Counted from the stretch's first letter, positions 46,514-56,619 are shown. The stretch: 64,000 nucleotides of DNA from Algoriphagus sp. (GCF_024305035.1 NZ_JAMWZB010000023.1:22648-86647), one strand, 5' to 3'. Made by a program: numbers and translations. The notes: generated by a model not told the origin, from the sequence alone.

Positions 46514-47364
46514 CCGTTCCAGCTTCCAAATTTTCCATTTTGGTAATCTTGATAAGCTTCCCGTATTTGAGCTTCTGAGTTCATGACAAAAGGGCCTTGT
46601 GCCACTACGGGTTCATTAAATGGTGTGGCATGTCCCAAAATAATTACTGATTTTTCAATAGCTTGAACCTCAATTTTTCTTCCCTGATTTTCAAATTCAA
46701 CCAATTGCCGATAGTCCACTTCTTGGCCATTGACCGTCACTTTGCCTCGGACGACGTAGAAGAAAATGTTTTCCTCTGTGGGAATCTCCTTTTCAAATAT
46801 GCTTCCTTTATCCAGGTAAATGGTACTCATTGTGATGGGAAAAGTCCCTTCAAAAGCGCCTTTGACACCATTCCATTCCCCAAAAAGTTGTTGTACTTTG
46901 ATTTTAGAATTATCTAATTCAAATTCTGGAATCTCCTCTTTTTGAAGACCGATGTAATTCGGGTTCATCATTTTTTTGGATGCTGGAAGGTTTAACCAGA
47001 GCTGTAAAATCTCTAAGTCTCCTCCAGTTTTTTTGAATTGATCACTGGAAACTTCTGCGTGAATCAACCCTTTTCCTGCGGTCATGTATTGGACCCCACC
47101 CGGGCCAATTACTGATTCATGGCCTGAGGAATCTTTGTGCATGATATCGCCTTCAAGAATAAATGTTACGGTTTCCATTCCTCTATGGGGATGCGGTCCA
47201 AAGGGCAAGCCTTGATTAGGTGCAGGATAAGTTTGGAATCCGTGATGGTTGAGAAAAAGAAAAGGATCAATCATTTCCAAGCTACGGGTTGGCATGGGAC
47301 TGTAGGTGATTAAATCTGCAATGGGTCGATATTCTGATTGATGTATTTTTTTGATGGCTCTCAT
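46510..47364 (-). CDS. Pirin-family protein
   Basis: The 284-residue protein is a bicupin of the pirin family. The metal-site histidines appear in FGPHPHRGMETVTFILEG and in the later YMTAGKGLIHAE segment. A second cupin with FFYVVRGKVTVNGQ and a C-terminal pirin_C region (LGHATPFNEPVVAQGPFVMN) follow. Bacterial pirins bind metal and some have quercetinase activity. The role here is unknown. It is a single gene facing the DUF2520 gene. Confidence 0.92.
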   Translation of the reverse strand: MRAIKKIHQSEYRPIADLITYSPMPTRSLEMIDPFLFLNHHGFQTYPAPNQGLPFGPHPHRGMETVTFILEGDIMHKDSSGHESVIGPGGVQYMTAGKGLIHAEVSSDQFKKTGGDLEILQLWLNLPASKKMMNPNYIGLQKEEIPEFELDNSKIKVQQLFGEWNGVKGAFEGTFPITMSTIYLDKGSIFEKEIPTEENIFFYVVRGKVTVNGQEVDYRQLVEFENQGRKIEVQAIEKSVIILGHATPFNEPVVAQGPFVMNSEAQIREAYQDYQNGKFGSWNG

Positions 47365-47438
47365 AGGTGAAAATGATTACATTAAATGTATATACATGAA
47401 ATGATATTTTTCAATAGATAGTTCAAAAAATCAAGATT

Positions 47439-48734
47439 TTAATTCAGCTTTTTATCCAGAGTTAAAATGGTTTTCAAAAGGACGTTTGCCCCATTGGCCA
47501 TGTCTTCTTTACTGGAAAATTCATCGGGAGCATGGCTAATCCCGTCTTTACTGGGGATAAAAATCATTCCCATCGGAGCTATCCTTGCCATTTCTTGGGC
47601 ATCGTGACCCGCACCGCTTGGGAGGCTCATCGTGGTGAGCCCAAGTGCTTCAGCGGATTCTTTGATCATTTGTCGGATAGATTCATCGGCCATTGCCGGC
47701 TTTGAGGCTACTTCAATATGTGTGATGGAAACCTCAACCCCGTATTCTTCAGCAAATTTTTTCGCTTGCTTCTCAAGGTCCTCATAGAGTGACCAAATTT
47801 TTTCGGAAGAGAGATCTCTGATTTCTAAGGTTAATTTCACTTGCCCGGGAATTACATTCCCTACTCCGGGCGAAGCTTCGATTTTTCCTACCGTACCGAC
47901 TTGTTTGCCCTCTTCTGCACGGATCGTTTCATTGACAGCCAAAATAAACTTAGCCGCAGGAAGCATGGGGTCTTTTCTCAGGCTCATCGGTGTGGTTCCC
48001 GCGTGATTAGCTTTTCCGGTGAAGGTAAATTCCCACCATTCGATCGCAACGATTCCTTCGACGACTCCTATATTCACTTTTTCATTGTAGAGATTGGCGC
48101 CTTGCTCAATGTGCAACTCTAGAAAAGCAGCTAGTTCTCCTTTTTTCCGAGCCATTTCAGCGATTTTTTCTGGATTTCCTCCTATTCGGGTGATTCCTTC
48201 GGCCTGGCTCAGTCCAGCATTACTGACCACTTTCAGCGCCTCTTCGTTGAGTTGTCCGACCATAGCGCGACTACCTACGACCCCACCTTCCTCATTGGCA
48301 AAAATGATCACTTCCAATGGATGCTCGGTTTGGATATTTTGCTCTTGTAAAGTCTGGATGACTTCAATCGCACTCAAACTTCCGACAGGACCGTCATAGT
48401 GTCCTCCATTGGGTACTTCATCAATATGGGATCCAAATGCAAGGGGTTTTAAACTGGAGTTTTTTCCTGCCCGTTTCCCAATGATATTTCCTGCAAAGTC
48501 CACCTTTACCTCAAGTCCAGCTTCTCGCATCAAACCTTGGACATATTCTCTTGCTGCCATATCGTGAGTAGAAAATGCGACACGGTCGGATCCTTGAGCA
48601 TCATTTTTTCCGTAGTTGGACAAATGCATCAAATGCTGATGTAATCGATCCGAATTGACTAAGATATCTTGAGCCAAAGAAACAGTGGTACAGCTCAAGT
48701 AAATGCCGAGTGCGTAGGGTAAGGCTTTTTTCAT
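47439..48734 (-). CDS. Secreted M20-family Zn-dependent amidohydrolase (allantoate/N-carbamoyl amidase type)
   Basis: The 431-residue protein has a signal peptide ending near VSLAQ. It carries the M20 zinc-ligand sequences FGSHIDEVPNGGHYDG and FANEEGGVVGSRAM, then the ELHIEQG motif of the hydantoinase/carbamoylase (HyuC/AllC) branch. The dimerisation region has AGTTPMSLRKDP, and SGAGHDAQEMARIAPMGMIF carries the last ligand histidine. It probably removes carbamoyl or ureido groups from small substrates in the periplasm; the exact substrate cannot be told. Confidence 0.9.
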   Translation of the reverse strand: MKKALPYALGIYLSCTTVSLAQDILVNSDRLHQHLMHLSNYGKNDAQGSDRVAFSTHDMAAREYVQGLMREAGLEVKVDFAGNIIGKRAGKNSSLKPLAFGSHIDEVPNGGHYDGPVGSLSAIEVIQTLQEQNIQTEHPLEVIIFANEEGGVVGSRAMVGQLNEEALKVVSNAGLSQAEGITRIGGNPEKIAEMARKKGELAAFLELHIEQGANLYNEKVNIGVVEGIVAIEWWEFTFTGKANHAGTTPMSLRKDPMLPAAKFILAVNETIRAEEGKQVGTVGKIEASPGVGNVIPGQVKLTLEIRDLSSEKIWSLYEDLEKQAKKFAEEYGVEVSITHIEVASKPAMADESIRQMIKESAEALGLTTMSLPSGAGHDAQEMARIAPMGMIFIPSKDGISHAPDEFSSKEDMANGANVLLKTILTLDKKLN

Positions 48735-48796
48735 TGAGTCAATTTAAGCCTTAAAAAGCGAAGAAAAAATTCCAATGAGTAGGCTACTTCGGACAT

Positions 48797-48829
48797 GAAA
48801 AAAAAGTCCCGATTTGGACGGGACTTTAA
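48797..48829 (-). terminator. Intrinsic terminator of the acyl-ACP desaturase gene
   Basis: AAAGTCCCG (48803-48811) and CGGGACTTT (48819-48827) form a perfect 9-bp stem with a 7-base loop. On the minus strand a long T-run follows. It lies just past the desaturase stop. Confidence 0.9.
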
Positions 48830-48833
48830 TTTT

Positions 48834-49832
48834 TTATTTCAGCCAAGCTAACTTGACTTCATCGGGAGCTTTCATCCGATCGGCCAATCTCATGTAGCGG
48901 TCTGCCAAATTGGAAAGGTAATCTTGGGCTTTGGATGCCATATCATTGAGCCCGGTGACGGCTTCGACTTTCCAATAATCTACCAGGTGCTGAATGATCC
49001 GTGCATAATCCCACCCCGTATAAATTCCTACTTTTTGTGTGATCTCTGAGAAATCCCTGTAAAGTGATTCCCGTTTCCCACCTTCTCCCATGAGGACGGC
49101 CGGCATGACGATTTGTTTTCGCATCATTTTTTCAAAGGCGACCATGGCTCCACTTGGATCAATTTCAAAAATCTTGGACATAAAAGATTTATATGCTTTT
49201 TCATGTCTGGCTTCATCTCCGGCGATGGTTTTGCAAATTCTGGAAAGTACATGATCTCCAGCCTTATCGGCTAATTTGCCAGTATTGACGTGCGAAATTT
49301 TTGTTGCACGCTCCTGAAAGGAGGTATAGATCATTGCCTGATAAGGATCGGACTCTGATTTTGGATCAAATCCATTGGAAAGCAAACGGTGAATGGTTTG
49401 CTCCACAGCTTTCATATCCACTCTACCTGTGAGGTAAAGGTATTTATTCAATAAGTCCCCGTGCCGGTTTTCTTCAGCAGTCCAGGCTTTGGACCAGCGA
49501 ACCCAACCGGATGGGGATAAAAGACTACGCTCTTCGTTTATTCCTTCGAGCAAGTTAAAGTAGGTCTGGTAGGATGGAAGTGCCTCCTCGGTAATCATAT
49601 TTCCTACTAAGGAAGTCAAGACGGTATCCGGAATTCCCTCTGCTCTTTTTTGCAATAGTTTTACTTCTTCAAATACTTCCGGGTTGTGAAAGTCAGGGAG
49701 GAAATCCGATGGTTGCCAGCATTCATCCGGGTCGACCAAAACATTGTCCACCGCATGCCCTACCAAGTCATCCAATTGGGAGATGACTTCCATGTTTTTT
49801 TCTAGCTCGTAATTGATTTCTACTGATTTCAT
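48834..49832 (-). CDS. Acyl-ACP desaturase (ferritin-like di-iron type)
   Basis: The 332-residue soluble protein matches plant-type stearoyl-ACP desaturases. It carries the two di-iron motifs: EENRHG at residues 120-125 and DEARHE at 206-211. The ITEEALPSYQTYFN segment supplies another ligand glutamate. Such enzymes introduce a double bond into ACP-bound fatty acids and so adjust membrane fluidity. It is a single gene with its own terminator. An electron donor is not encoded nearby. Confidence 0.93.
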   Translation of the reverse strand: MKSVEINYELEKNMEVISQLDDLVGHAVDNVLVDPDECWQPSDFLPDFHNPEVFEEVKLLQKRAEGIPDTVLTSLVGNMITEEALPSYQTYFNLLEGINEERSLLSPSGWVRWSKAWTAEENRHGDLLNKYLYLTGRVDMKAVEQTIHRLLSNGFDPKSESDPYQAMIYTSFQERATKISHVNTGKLADKAGDHVLSRICKTIAGDEARHEKAYKSFMSKIFEIDPSGAMVAFEKMMRKQIVMPAVLMGEGGKRESLYRDFSEITQKVGIYTGWDYARIIQHLVDYWKVEAVTGLNDMASKAQDYLSNLADRYMRLADRMKAPDEVKLAWLK

Positions 49833-49965
49833 AAGGGGTAATTATTTTCCGAAAAGCTCGTTTCGGGATTGAAATGTGCCATAAAGGTACTGACAATTAA
49901 GCAGAATACACATTGAAATATTCTATTCACCATTTCGAATTCCATGAATGGGTGATTTTTTACCT

Positions 49966-50007
49966 AAAAGTTAAAATTGAGCCTACATTGAAAAGCAGGC
50001 TCAATTT
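49966..50007 (-). terminator. Intrinsic terminator of the SMP-30-like gene
   Basis: AAATTGAGCCT (49974-49984) and AGGCTCAATTT (49997-50007) form a perfect 11-bp stem with a 12-base loop. On the minus strand TTAACTTTTAGG follows. Confidence 0.8.
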
Positions 50008-50029
50008 CGATAGCAAGCAGGTATTTGAA

Positions 50030-50923
50030 TTAATAATCCAATTTATAAGCGACCACTTTATTTTTGAAGAATGTGGGTACATACACGACTTGATCGGCGG
50101 GATTGTATCCGATATCAGCTGTGTTGGATTCTTCTCCGGTGGTATCCAGCATTTTGATTTGATCTCCTTCAGAGGCAAACCAGATTTCACCTTGCCATCT
50201 CGAGGCTACAAAATTGCCATCACCTAAAATAACCAGTCCATCACCTCCAGTCACCTGATCGTTGATGACAGTTGCAGTTCCGTCGGCATTCCATTTTTTC
50301 AAGCCCGAAGCGTCTAAACCATAAATTGTAGCATCATCTGCCACGGCAATACCATTGATCGATTCATGTCCTTCAGAGACTGTAGAAATCTCGCCATTGG
50401 TGTAAAGATGAACCTTTCCCGTGTTCATGTCTGTGAAATATACATTACCCTGGTGGGTGGCTACATCATTGAGAAATTCTGCTCCCTCAACTGGCCAACG
50501 GTTGGTAACTGTTGCGGTGGCAATTTCGATTTCTACCAAATCCGTGATGTCAGTAACATATAATTTTCCGTTTGCAATTCCCATTCCTTTGGGTGCATTC
50601 AAACCAGTCACCCAGTCTTGGCTGATGATGTTACCGTCTTTATCAATAATTGAAATGGATCCTTTCCCGTCTTTTTCTTGAGGATCCTGTCCTATGATAT
50701 TAGAGGTGTAAATTGTTCCAGTTGCTTGGTCAAAGAGCACAGATTCTACCGTTTCCAAAGTAGCTGGAGTTTCCCATAACATGGTCAATGAAGGGCTTTT
50801 GACCTCCTCGGTAGGCTGGGATTGCTCTTCTTCTGTGATTTCTTCTGTTTTTTGAGGAGAGCAATAGGAAAAGAGCATGGAAGCTGTAAGGCCTAAAACC
50901 CCAAATTTTGCTAGTGTTTTCAT
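50030..50923 (-). CDS. SMP-30/gluconolactonase-like beta-propeller lipoprotein
   Basis: The 297-residue protein has a lipoprotein signal with probable lipidation in MLFSYCSP and an acidic Glu/Gln-rich spacer. The following six-bladed propeller repeats include ESVLFDQATGTIYTSNI, GNIISQDWVTGLNAPKGMGI, FLNDVATHQGNVYFTDMNTG and SINGIAVADDATIYGLD. The fold matches SMP-30/LRE hydrolases, but catalytic residues were not verified, so a binding role is possible. It is transcribed divergently from the M19 dipeptidase gene, with 237 bp between them. Confidence 0.82.
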   Translation of the reverse strand: MKTLAKFGVLGLTASMLFSYCSPQKTEEITEEEQSQPTEEVKSPSLTMLWETPATLETVESVLFDQATGTIYTSNIIGQDPQEKDGKGSISIIDKDGNIISQDWVTGLNAPKGMGIANGKLYVTDITDLVEIEIATATVTNRWPVEGAEFLNDVATHQGNVYFTDMNTGKVHLYTNGEISTVSEGHESINGIAVADDATIYGLDASGLKKWNADGTATVINDQVTGGDGLVILGDGNFVASRWQGEIWFASEGDQIKMLDTTGEESNTADIGYNPADQVVYVPTFFKNKVVAYKLDY

Positions 50924-51160
50924 AAGTATGGTTGATTAAATTCTTTGATTTAGTTCTAAGTTCGTAAATAATTTTCACCAAATATAATCCTGAATCAAGT
51001 CTTTTGTTTGTGGCTTAACCTAATATTTAATACTAAATCTTCGCAGATACTTTGGTTTCTTTTGTGATGGGCTTGATATTGAATAGGTTTTACCGCTGGT
51101 GGATTTTTGCTGTTAGAACAGGTAAAAGGAAGTAAATTCAAATTTATAAACACATTAACC

Positions 51161-52411
51161 ATGAGAAAAATTCTACTCCCCACCCTTTTTGTTGGGTTGG
51201 TCTTAGCTTGCAGCCCTAAAGAAGAGGTGGTCGATTACACCAAAATGAGTGATGAAGATCGCCTTCAAGCAGCTACTCAAATCGCTCAGTCCACTATTAT
51301 GGTCGATGGACATGTGGATCTGCCCTACCGGATGAAAGTGGGTGGATTTACCCTTCAACGTGAAATTCTCGATGTTTCGGTCCGTACACCGGATGGAAAC
51401 TTTGATTTTCCCAGATCCAAGGACGGTGGTTTGGATGCTCCCTTTATGTCGATTTATATTCCGGCAGGCAATCAGGCGATTCCCGGAGCATCCAAGGCAT
51501 TGGCGGACTCCCTGATTTTAATGACTGAGCGCTTGGCCAATACTTTCCCGGATAAGTTTGCCATGGCCTATAGTCCGGCAGATGTGGAAGCCAACTTTAA
51601 AAAAGGCGTGATTTCGCTACCTATGGGAATGGAAAATGGGGCTGGTATCGAGGATGACCTGTCCAATGTAGAATATTTCCACGGTAGAGGAATCCGATAC
51701 ATTACGCTGACACACGGCAAAGACAATCTGATCGGAGATGCAAGCTATGACACCACCGGGACGCATGGAGGTTTGAGCGAGTTTGGAGAACAGGTGGTTG
51801 CCGAAATGAATCGCGTAGGAATTATGGTGGATTTGAGCCATGTCTCTGACAATACGTTTCGGGATGCTTTGGCAATAACCAAAGTGCCAGTTATTGCTTC
51901 ACACTCTTCCGTTCGAAAATTTACGCCAGGATTTGAGCGAAATATGAGTGATGAGTTGATCCAAGCCATGGCTGAAAATGGGGGCGTGATGATGATTAAT
52001 TTCGGGGGTTCATTTATTGATTCGGCTTATGCGGCAGGCTCAGCAAAAGTCCGAGAGCATATTGTCAATTGGTTGGTTGAAAACAACTTGAATCGTAGAG
52101 ACTCTGCCGCTCAGGCTTATATCAAAGAATACACTGCAGCTAATAACCCATTTCCTACCGTGCAACGTGTGGCCGATCATATCGATCATGTGGTGAATTT
52201 GGTAGGAATTGATTATGTGGGTTTTGGGTCAGATTTTGACGGGGTGGGAGATTCTTTACCGACTGGATTGAAAGATGTGTCCATGTTCCCCAATTTGATC
52301 GCCGAGCTTTTGAAGCGTGGGTATTCCAAAGAAGATATTGAAAAAATCTGCTATAAGAATATCTTCCGGGTTTGGAAGGCAGTGGAGGATTATGCGGCTT
52401 CTCAGAACTAG
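51161..52411 (+). CDS. M19-family membrane dipeptidase (lipoprotein)
   Basis: The 416-residue protein has a lipoprotein signal (MRKILLPTLFVGLVLACSP, Cys17). Its amidohydrolase barrel carries zinc ligands in VDGHVDLPYR (HxD), with MENGAGIEDD, VDLSHVSDNTF and PVIASHSSVRKF, and ends with GFGSDFDGVGDSLPTG. These are the hallmarks of renal-type dipeptidases that split dipeptides. ATG 51161 is chosen over an upstream TTG at 51107 because it begins the signal peptide. A strong terminator follows. Confidence 0.92.
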   Translation: MRKILLPTLFVGLVLACSPKEEVVDYTKMSDEDRLQAATQIAQSTIMVDGHVDLPYRMKVGGFTLQREILDVSVRTPDGNFDFPRSKDGGLDAPFMSIYIPAGNQAIPGASKALADSLILMTERLANTFPDKFAMAYSPADVEANFKKGVISLPMGMENGAGIEDDLSNVEYFHGRGIRYITLTHGKDNLIGDASYDTTGTHGGLSEFGEQVVAEMNRVGIMVDLSHVSDNTFRDALAITKVPVIASHSSVRKFTPGFERNMSDELIQAMAENGGVMMINFGGSFIDSAYAAGSAKVREHIVNWLVENNLNRRDSAAQAYIKEYTAANNPFPTVQRVADHIDHVVNLVGIDYVGFGSDFDGVGDSLPTGLKDVSMFPNLIAELLKRGYSKEDIEKICYKNIFRVWKAVEDYAASQN

Positions 52412-52423
52412 AGGGATTGAAAA

Positions 52424-52472
52424 AAACTAAAAATAGACCCAGTGGATGGATACACGCTGGGTCTATTTTTTT
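52424..52472 (+). terminator. Intrinsic terminator of the M19 dipeptidase gene
   Basis: AAATAGACCCAG (52431-52442) and CTGGGTCTATTT (52457-52468) form a perfect 12-bp stem with a 14-base loop, then a run of T residues. It overlaps the end of the PIN pseudogene on the other strand. Confidence 0.88.
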
Positions 52473-52881
52473 AGAATATCTAAAAGTTGGGAAGGAGTAA
52501 AAACTGGCAGATTTGACCGGTAAAAATCGTTGAGACTTCGGGTAAGGATGGTCGCATATCCATAATCCAAAGCAGTATAACAGGAAAGGGCATCTTCAAA
52601 ATCTTGGAAGTCCATGCTAATTGGACTCCCATCGATGAATTTTTCATTCAGTGGCTGAACTTGAAGAGAAGCTTGAATTTCCGGATCAGCTCTTTGGCGG
52701 ATTCTGGCTTCACCATTTTTAAAAGATGATCATGAGTATTGGCCATAGATCAGACCGAAACGCCACAGCTTATTTCACCTTTCTCCGCAAGTGAAAATAG
52801 AATTCCGGCTTTGACATCAAAAGGCTTTTTTTGGGTTAAAAAGTCAATCAAAATACCTGTGTCAACAAAAATTCTTTTCAT
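52463..52881 (-). pseudogene. Broken PIN-domain toxin gene (VapC-like)
   Basis: Read on the minus strand from ATG 52881, the start MKRIFVDTGILIDFLTQKKP is a clear PIN-domain N-terminus with the first acidic residue. After GEISCGVSV an in-frame TGA occurs at 52752-52750. A frameshift then falls between about 52745 and 52690. The third segment, in another frame, gives DFQDFEDALSCYTALDYG and TRSLNDFYRSNLPVFTP, the usual PIN C-terminal half with its DFEDA acidic pair. The three pieces together make a full-length ~135-residue toxin. No antitoxin gene was seen beside it. Confidence 0.8.
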
Positions 52882-53295
52882 TGACCTGTATTGTACAATA
52901 TTTTATCAATTCAGTTGACCCTTTCAAAGGGTTGAATTTGATTAGGCCGAATTCAGCAACGGGCCGAATATCCGTTGATAATCAGGTTGAGAGACTGAGG
53001 AGCGAAGCTTGCTAAACATGAACTTTAAAGCTGATTTTAAGTCGTTTAATTTCCTTACTGGCAAAAAAATCGGATGATCAGATGGATGATTGTTGAGATA
53101 GGTTACCCTACGCAACCCTACTCAATTTTGTACTGATTTTTTGATATAGGGAACAATTTGAAATCCTGACAAATTTTCCTGATTACTTCCCAAAAGCCCT
53201 CTTTTACAGTCATTTTGGCCGAAAAAAGGAATTGGATTTTGATTTGCTGAATAGGTTTTGAATACATTCTCAAGTAACTAAACCACTATCAATAT
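52882..53295. other. Gene-free gap with several inverted repeats upstream of clpB
   Basis: No credible gene was found in these 414 bases. Three inverted repeats cluster at its left end: TATTGTACAATA (52889-52900, perfect, just upstream of the PIN start), ACCCTTT-C-AAAGGGT (52918-52932, perfect), and CAACGG...CCGTTG (52957-52977). The right part presumably holds the clpB promoter. AATAGGTTTTG near 53250 loosely resembles a -7 box, but no clear heat-shock operator was recognised. Confidence 0.5.
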
Positions 53296-55923
53296 ATGGA
53301 TTTCAAGCAATTTACGATCAAGTCTCAGGAGGCGATCCAAAAGGCTGCTGAGTTGGCGATGGCTTCGGGGCAACCGGCCATCGAAACTGCTCATTTGCTA
53401 AAAGGGATTTTTTCCGAAGATGAAAATGTCACCGATTTTGTCTTCAAAAAACTCGGTGCAAACAAGCAATTACTTTCCCAAAAACTCGAGGAGCAGTTGG
53501 GGAAACTCCCTAAAGTTAGCGGGACCAATCAGCAACCGCATCTTTCAAATGGAGCTAATCAAGCCTTGATTAAAGCGAAGGATTACCTTAAGACTTTTGG
53601 GGATGAATACGTTGCCATAGAGCATTTACTCTTGGCGATTCTCGCGGGAAGCGATGCGACCGCTCGAGTATTGAAAGATCAAGGGATAGCTGAAAAGCCC
53701 CTGATCGAAGCGATCAAGGAACTAAGAAAAGGAACTAAAGTGACCGACCCCAACGCAGAAAGCAAGTACAGGGCTTTGGAAAAGTATTCCAAAAACCTGA
53801 ACGAATTGGCCAAAAAAGGTAAAATTGACCCTGTCATTGGCCGTGATGAAGAAATCAGGCGAGTGCTGCAAATTCTCGCCCGCCGTACAAAAAATAACCC
53901 CATCCTGCTCGGTGAACCCGGAGTGGGTAAAACTGCCATTGTCGAAGGACTCGCACAGCGAATTGTTTCTGGGGATGTTCCGGAAAATTTGAAATCAAAA
54001 ACTTTGATTTCGCTTGATATGGGTTTGCTTGTTGCAGGGGCCAAATACAAAGGGGAATTTGAGGAGCGACTAAAGGCTGTAATCAAAGAAGTAACCGACG
54101 CAGAAGGAGAGATTATTCTCTTTATCGATGAGATTCATACGCTGATTGGGGCAGGAGGCGGAGGCGAAGGAGCCATGGATGCAGCCAACTTGCTCAAGCC
54201 GGCCTTAGCAAGAGGGGAGTTGCATGCTATCGGTGCGACCACCTTAAAGGAATACCAAAAATATATCGAGAAAGACAAAGCCTTGGAGCGTCGATTCCAA
54301 GCTGTTACAGTAGATGAGCCCGATGCGGCAGATGCAATTTCTATTCTCCGGGGAATCAAGGATAAGTACGAGCTGCATCATGGAGTCCGGATTAAAGATG
54401 ATGCAGTAATTGCAGCAGTAGAGCTTTCGCAACGCTACATTTCTGATCGATTTTTACCGGATAAGGCCATCGACTTAATGGATGAGGCGGCGGCAAAACT
54501 GAGAATGGAGATTGATTCTCTTCCACAAGAACTAGATGAATTGAACCGTCGAGTCATGCAGCTGGAGATTGAGCGTGAGGCAATTCGAAGAGAAAACAAT
54601 AAAGACAAGGAGGCGGTCCTGAGTAAGGAAATCGCGGAGCTCTCTGAAAAGCGGCAATCCGTAAAAGCCAAATGGGAAAGCGAGAAGGCGGTCATTATGG
54701 GTATTCAGCGGGAGAAAGAGAACATCGACAAGTTCAAGCTGGAAGCCGAGCAAGCCGAACGAGCGGGGGAATTTGGAAAAGTAGCTGAAATCCGGTACGG
54801 GAAAATCGTTGAAGCCGAGAAAAAACTGGACTCTTTCAAATCCCAATTGGCCGAAATGCAAGCAGGCTCACCCTTGCTAAAAGAGGAAGTGGATAACGAG
54901 GACATTGCCTCAGTGGTCTCCAAATGGACAGGAATTCCAGTGAGCAAAATGATTCAATCCGAGCGGGAAAAATTACTTTATTTGGAGGACGAATTGGGTC
55001 GAAGAGTGGCTGGTCAGCGAGAGGCCATCGCAGCGTTATCAGACGCTGTGCGTAGAAGCCGGGCTGGATTGCAGGATCCCAAGCGTCCTATTGGTAGCTT
55101 TATCTTCATGGGAACTACCGGTGTGGGTAAAACAGAACTGGCAAAAGCCCTAGCCGAATACCTCTTTAATGACGAAAATGCCATGGTCAGGATCGACATG
55201 TCTGAATATCAAGAGCGACATGCCGTCAGCCGATTGGTTGGAGCGCCTCCAGGCTACGTGGGATACGATGAAGGTGGTCAACTAACTGAAGCGGTTCGAA
55301 GAAAACCTTATTCTGTGATTCTTCTAGATGAGATCGAAAAAGCCCATCCGGATGTGTTCAATATTTTGCTCCAAGTGCTCGACGATGGGCGATTGACAGA
55401 TAACAAAGGCCGGATCGCCAATTTTAAGAATACGATCATTATTCTTACTACAAATATCGGTTCTCATTTAATTCAGGAGCGATTTGCTGAGATGGAGGAA
55501 TGGAACAAAGAAGAAGTTTTGGAAAAAACCAAATCTGAGGTATTTGATTTACTCAAAAAGTCGGTGCGTCCGGAGTTCTTGAATCGGATCGATGAAACCA
55601 TCATGTTTGAGCCACTGAACAAGCAAATCATCCGAAAGATTGTCGATATTCAATGGAGAGAAATTCAAAAACGATTGGCGGAATCCCAAATCGAAATCGA
55701 AGCAACCACAGAGGTGCTAGATTACCTGGGAGAAGTTGGATTTGATCCCAATTACGGGGCCAGACCGCTGAAGCGAACGATGCAACGGTTGGTATTGAAC
55801 GAGCTTTCCAAGCAAATTTTGGCAGGTTATATTAAAAATGACTCCGCTGTTTTAGTGGACTTGGATGCCGATAAGCAGGTGTACTTTAAGAATGTGGATG
55901 CTACGGTTTCGATAGAGAATTAA
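53296..55923 (+). CDS. clpB: ATP-dependent disaggregase ClpB
   Basis: ClpB is the Hsp100 ring ATPase that works with DnaK to dissolve protein aggregates. The 875-residue protein has the N-domain (residues ~1-145, two Clp_N repeats). The first AAA module has [10 protein letters not shown] near 205 and the Walker [14 protein letters not shown] long coiled-coil middle domain of heptad-rich Glu/Lys sequence spans ~400-525. The second AAA module has [10 protein letters not shown] near 606, the pore loop [13 protein letters not shown] and [12 protein letters not shown]. The middle domain separates it from ClpA/ClpC. It ends at a terminator, behind which a group II intron remnant sits. Confidence 0.97.
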   Translation: MDFKQFTIKSQEAIQKAAELAMASGQPAIETAHLLKGIFSEDENVTDFVFKKLGANKQLLSQKLEEQLGKLPKVSGTNQQPHLSNGANQALIKAKDYLKTFGDEYVAIEHLLLAILAGSDATARVLKDQGIAEKPLIEAIKELRKGTKVTDPNAESKYRALEKYSKNLNELAKKGKIDPVIGRDEEIRRVLQILARRTKNNPILLGEPGVGKTAIVEGLAQRIVSGDVPENLKSKTLISLDMGLLVAGAKYKGEFEERLKAVIKEVTDAEGEIILFIDEIHTLIGAGGGGEGAMDAANLLKPALARGELHAIGATTLKEYQKYIEKDKALERRFQAVTVDEPDAADAISILRGIKDKYELHHGVRIKDDAVIAAVELSQRYISDRFLPDKAIDLMDEAAAKLRMEIDSLPQELDELNRRVMQLEIEREAIRRENNKDKEAVLSKEIAELSEKRQSVKAKWESEKAVIMGIQREKENIDKFKLEAEQAERAGEFGKVAEIRYGKIVEAEKKLDSFKSQLAEMQAGSPLLKEEVDNEDIASVVSKWTGIPVSKMIQSEREKLLYLEDELGRRVAGQREAIAALSDAVRRSRAGLQDPKRPIGSFIFMGTTGVGKTELAKALAEYLFNDENAMVRIDMSEYQERHAVSRLVGAPPGYVGYDEGGQLTEAVRRKPYSVILLDEIEKAHPDVFNILLQVLDDGRLTDNKGRIANFKNTIIILTTNIGSHLIQERFAEMEEWNKEEVLEKTKSEVFDLLKKSVRPEFLNRIDETIMFEPLNKQIIRKIVDIQWREIQKRLAESQIEIEATTEVLDYLGEVGFDPNYGARPLKRTMQRLVLNELSKQILAGYIKNDSAVLVDLDADKQVYFKNVDATVSIEN

Positions 55924-55955
55924 TCTATCCGAAAAGCGTTCAAGCTGAAATAAGT

Positions 55956-55996
55956 AAACCCTTGAGGTCTTTGAAACCTCGAGGGTTTTGTTTTGC
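55956..55996 (+). terminator. Intrinsic terminator of clpB
   Basis: AAACCCTTGAGGT (55956-55968) and ACCTCGAGGGTTT (55976-55988) form a 13-bp stem with one U-G wobble and a 7-base loop, followed by TTTTGTTTTG. The group II intron starts within about 10 bases of the stem. Confidence 0.88.
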
Positions 55997-55997
55997 C

Positions 55998-56619
55998 GTG
56001 CATGGCAATCAACTAGGTGGTGTAAGTCCACTGTAGGGGGATGTAATCGCCAACCACTAGGCTAAAGCAAGGGTGTCCACTGCGAAGTGGAATCTGAAGG
56101 AAGCTGGCGGCAAATCGCTACCCCGAGGAACACGAACCTTATCAGGCATATCCGATGGGATGAGACTTCCAAACAAGTCAAAGTCCAAAGATTACCCGGA
56201 CATCGGAGTGTAAATAAGGCGGGGAGTTGGCGGGAAAGTGGGTTGCCTTAACACGGGAGACCTCATGGGCGTGTGAAAATCCCTCAAGTATGGGAAAGCA
56301 CGGAAAAGCTGGTCATGAGGAGTCAGCCAAGGGCAAAGTACCGGATCATGAGTTGGTTTGGGAAGGGCCGAACCTTTCCGTATGGTAACGAAGAATGGTA
56401 CCGAAAAGAAAAGGATCAGATGCTCGGAAACCAGGCTCCCTATCAAAAGAATAGGACGGAATCCAAAGGATGGATAAGAGTGATTCCATTGGAGGATAAC
56501 TGAAAACAACGCCAAACAAGCCTTTCGAGGTGTAAAAGCAAGAAAACGCCGTATACCTAACGGTAGGTACAATGCTGTGGGAGGTCGAAAAGGGAACTAA
56601 TCCTGATCTTCCTACTCGT
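55998..56619 (+). mobile_element. ORF-less group II intron remnant
   Basis: The stretch begins GTGCATGGCAATC and carries domain I text typical of Bacteroidota group II introns (AACTAGGTGGTGTAAGTCC, TCGCCAACCACTAGG, CTTAACACGGGAGACC). The 3' end has a domain V-like hairpin (56547-56574) and a domain VI-like hairpin, ending CTTCCTACTCG. No reverse-transcriptase gene is present; domain IV is short. In domain V the basal CGCCGTA would pair with TACAATG, leaving two C-A mismatches, so splicing is probably lost. Family recognition rests on memory of related introns. Exact ends are uncertain by several bases. Confidence 0.8.

Noticed and set aside
56273..56503. 76-codon frame inside the group II intron remnant
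   Set aside because: It lies within intron RNA domains and shows no reverse-transcriptase or maturase motif.
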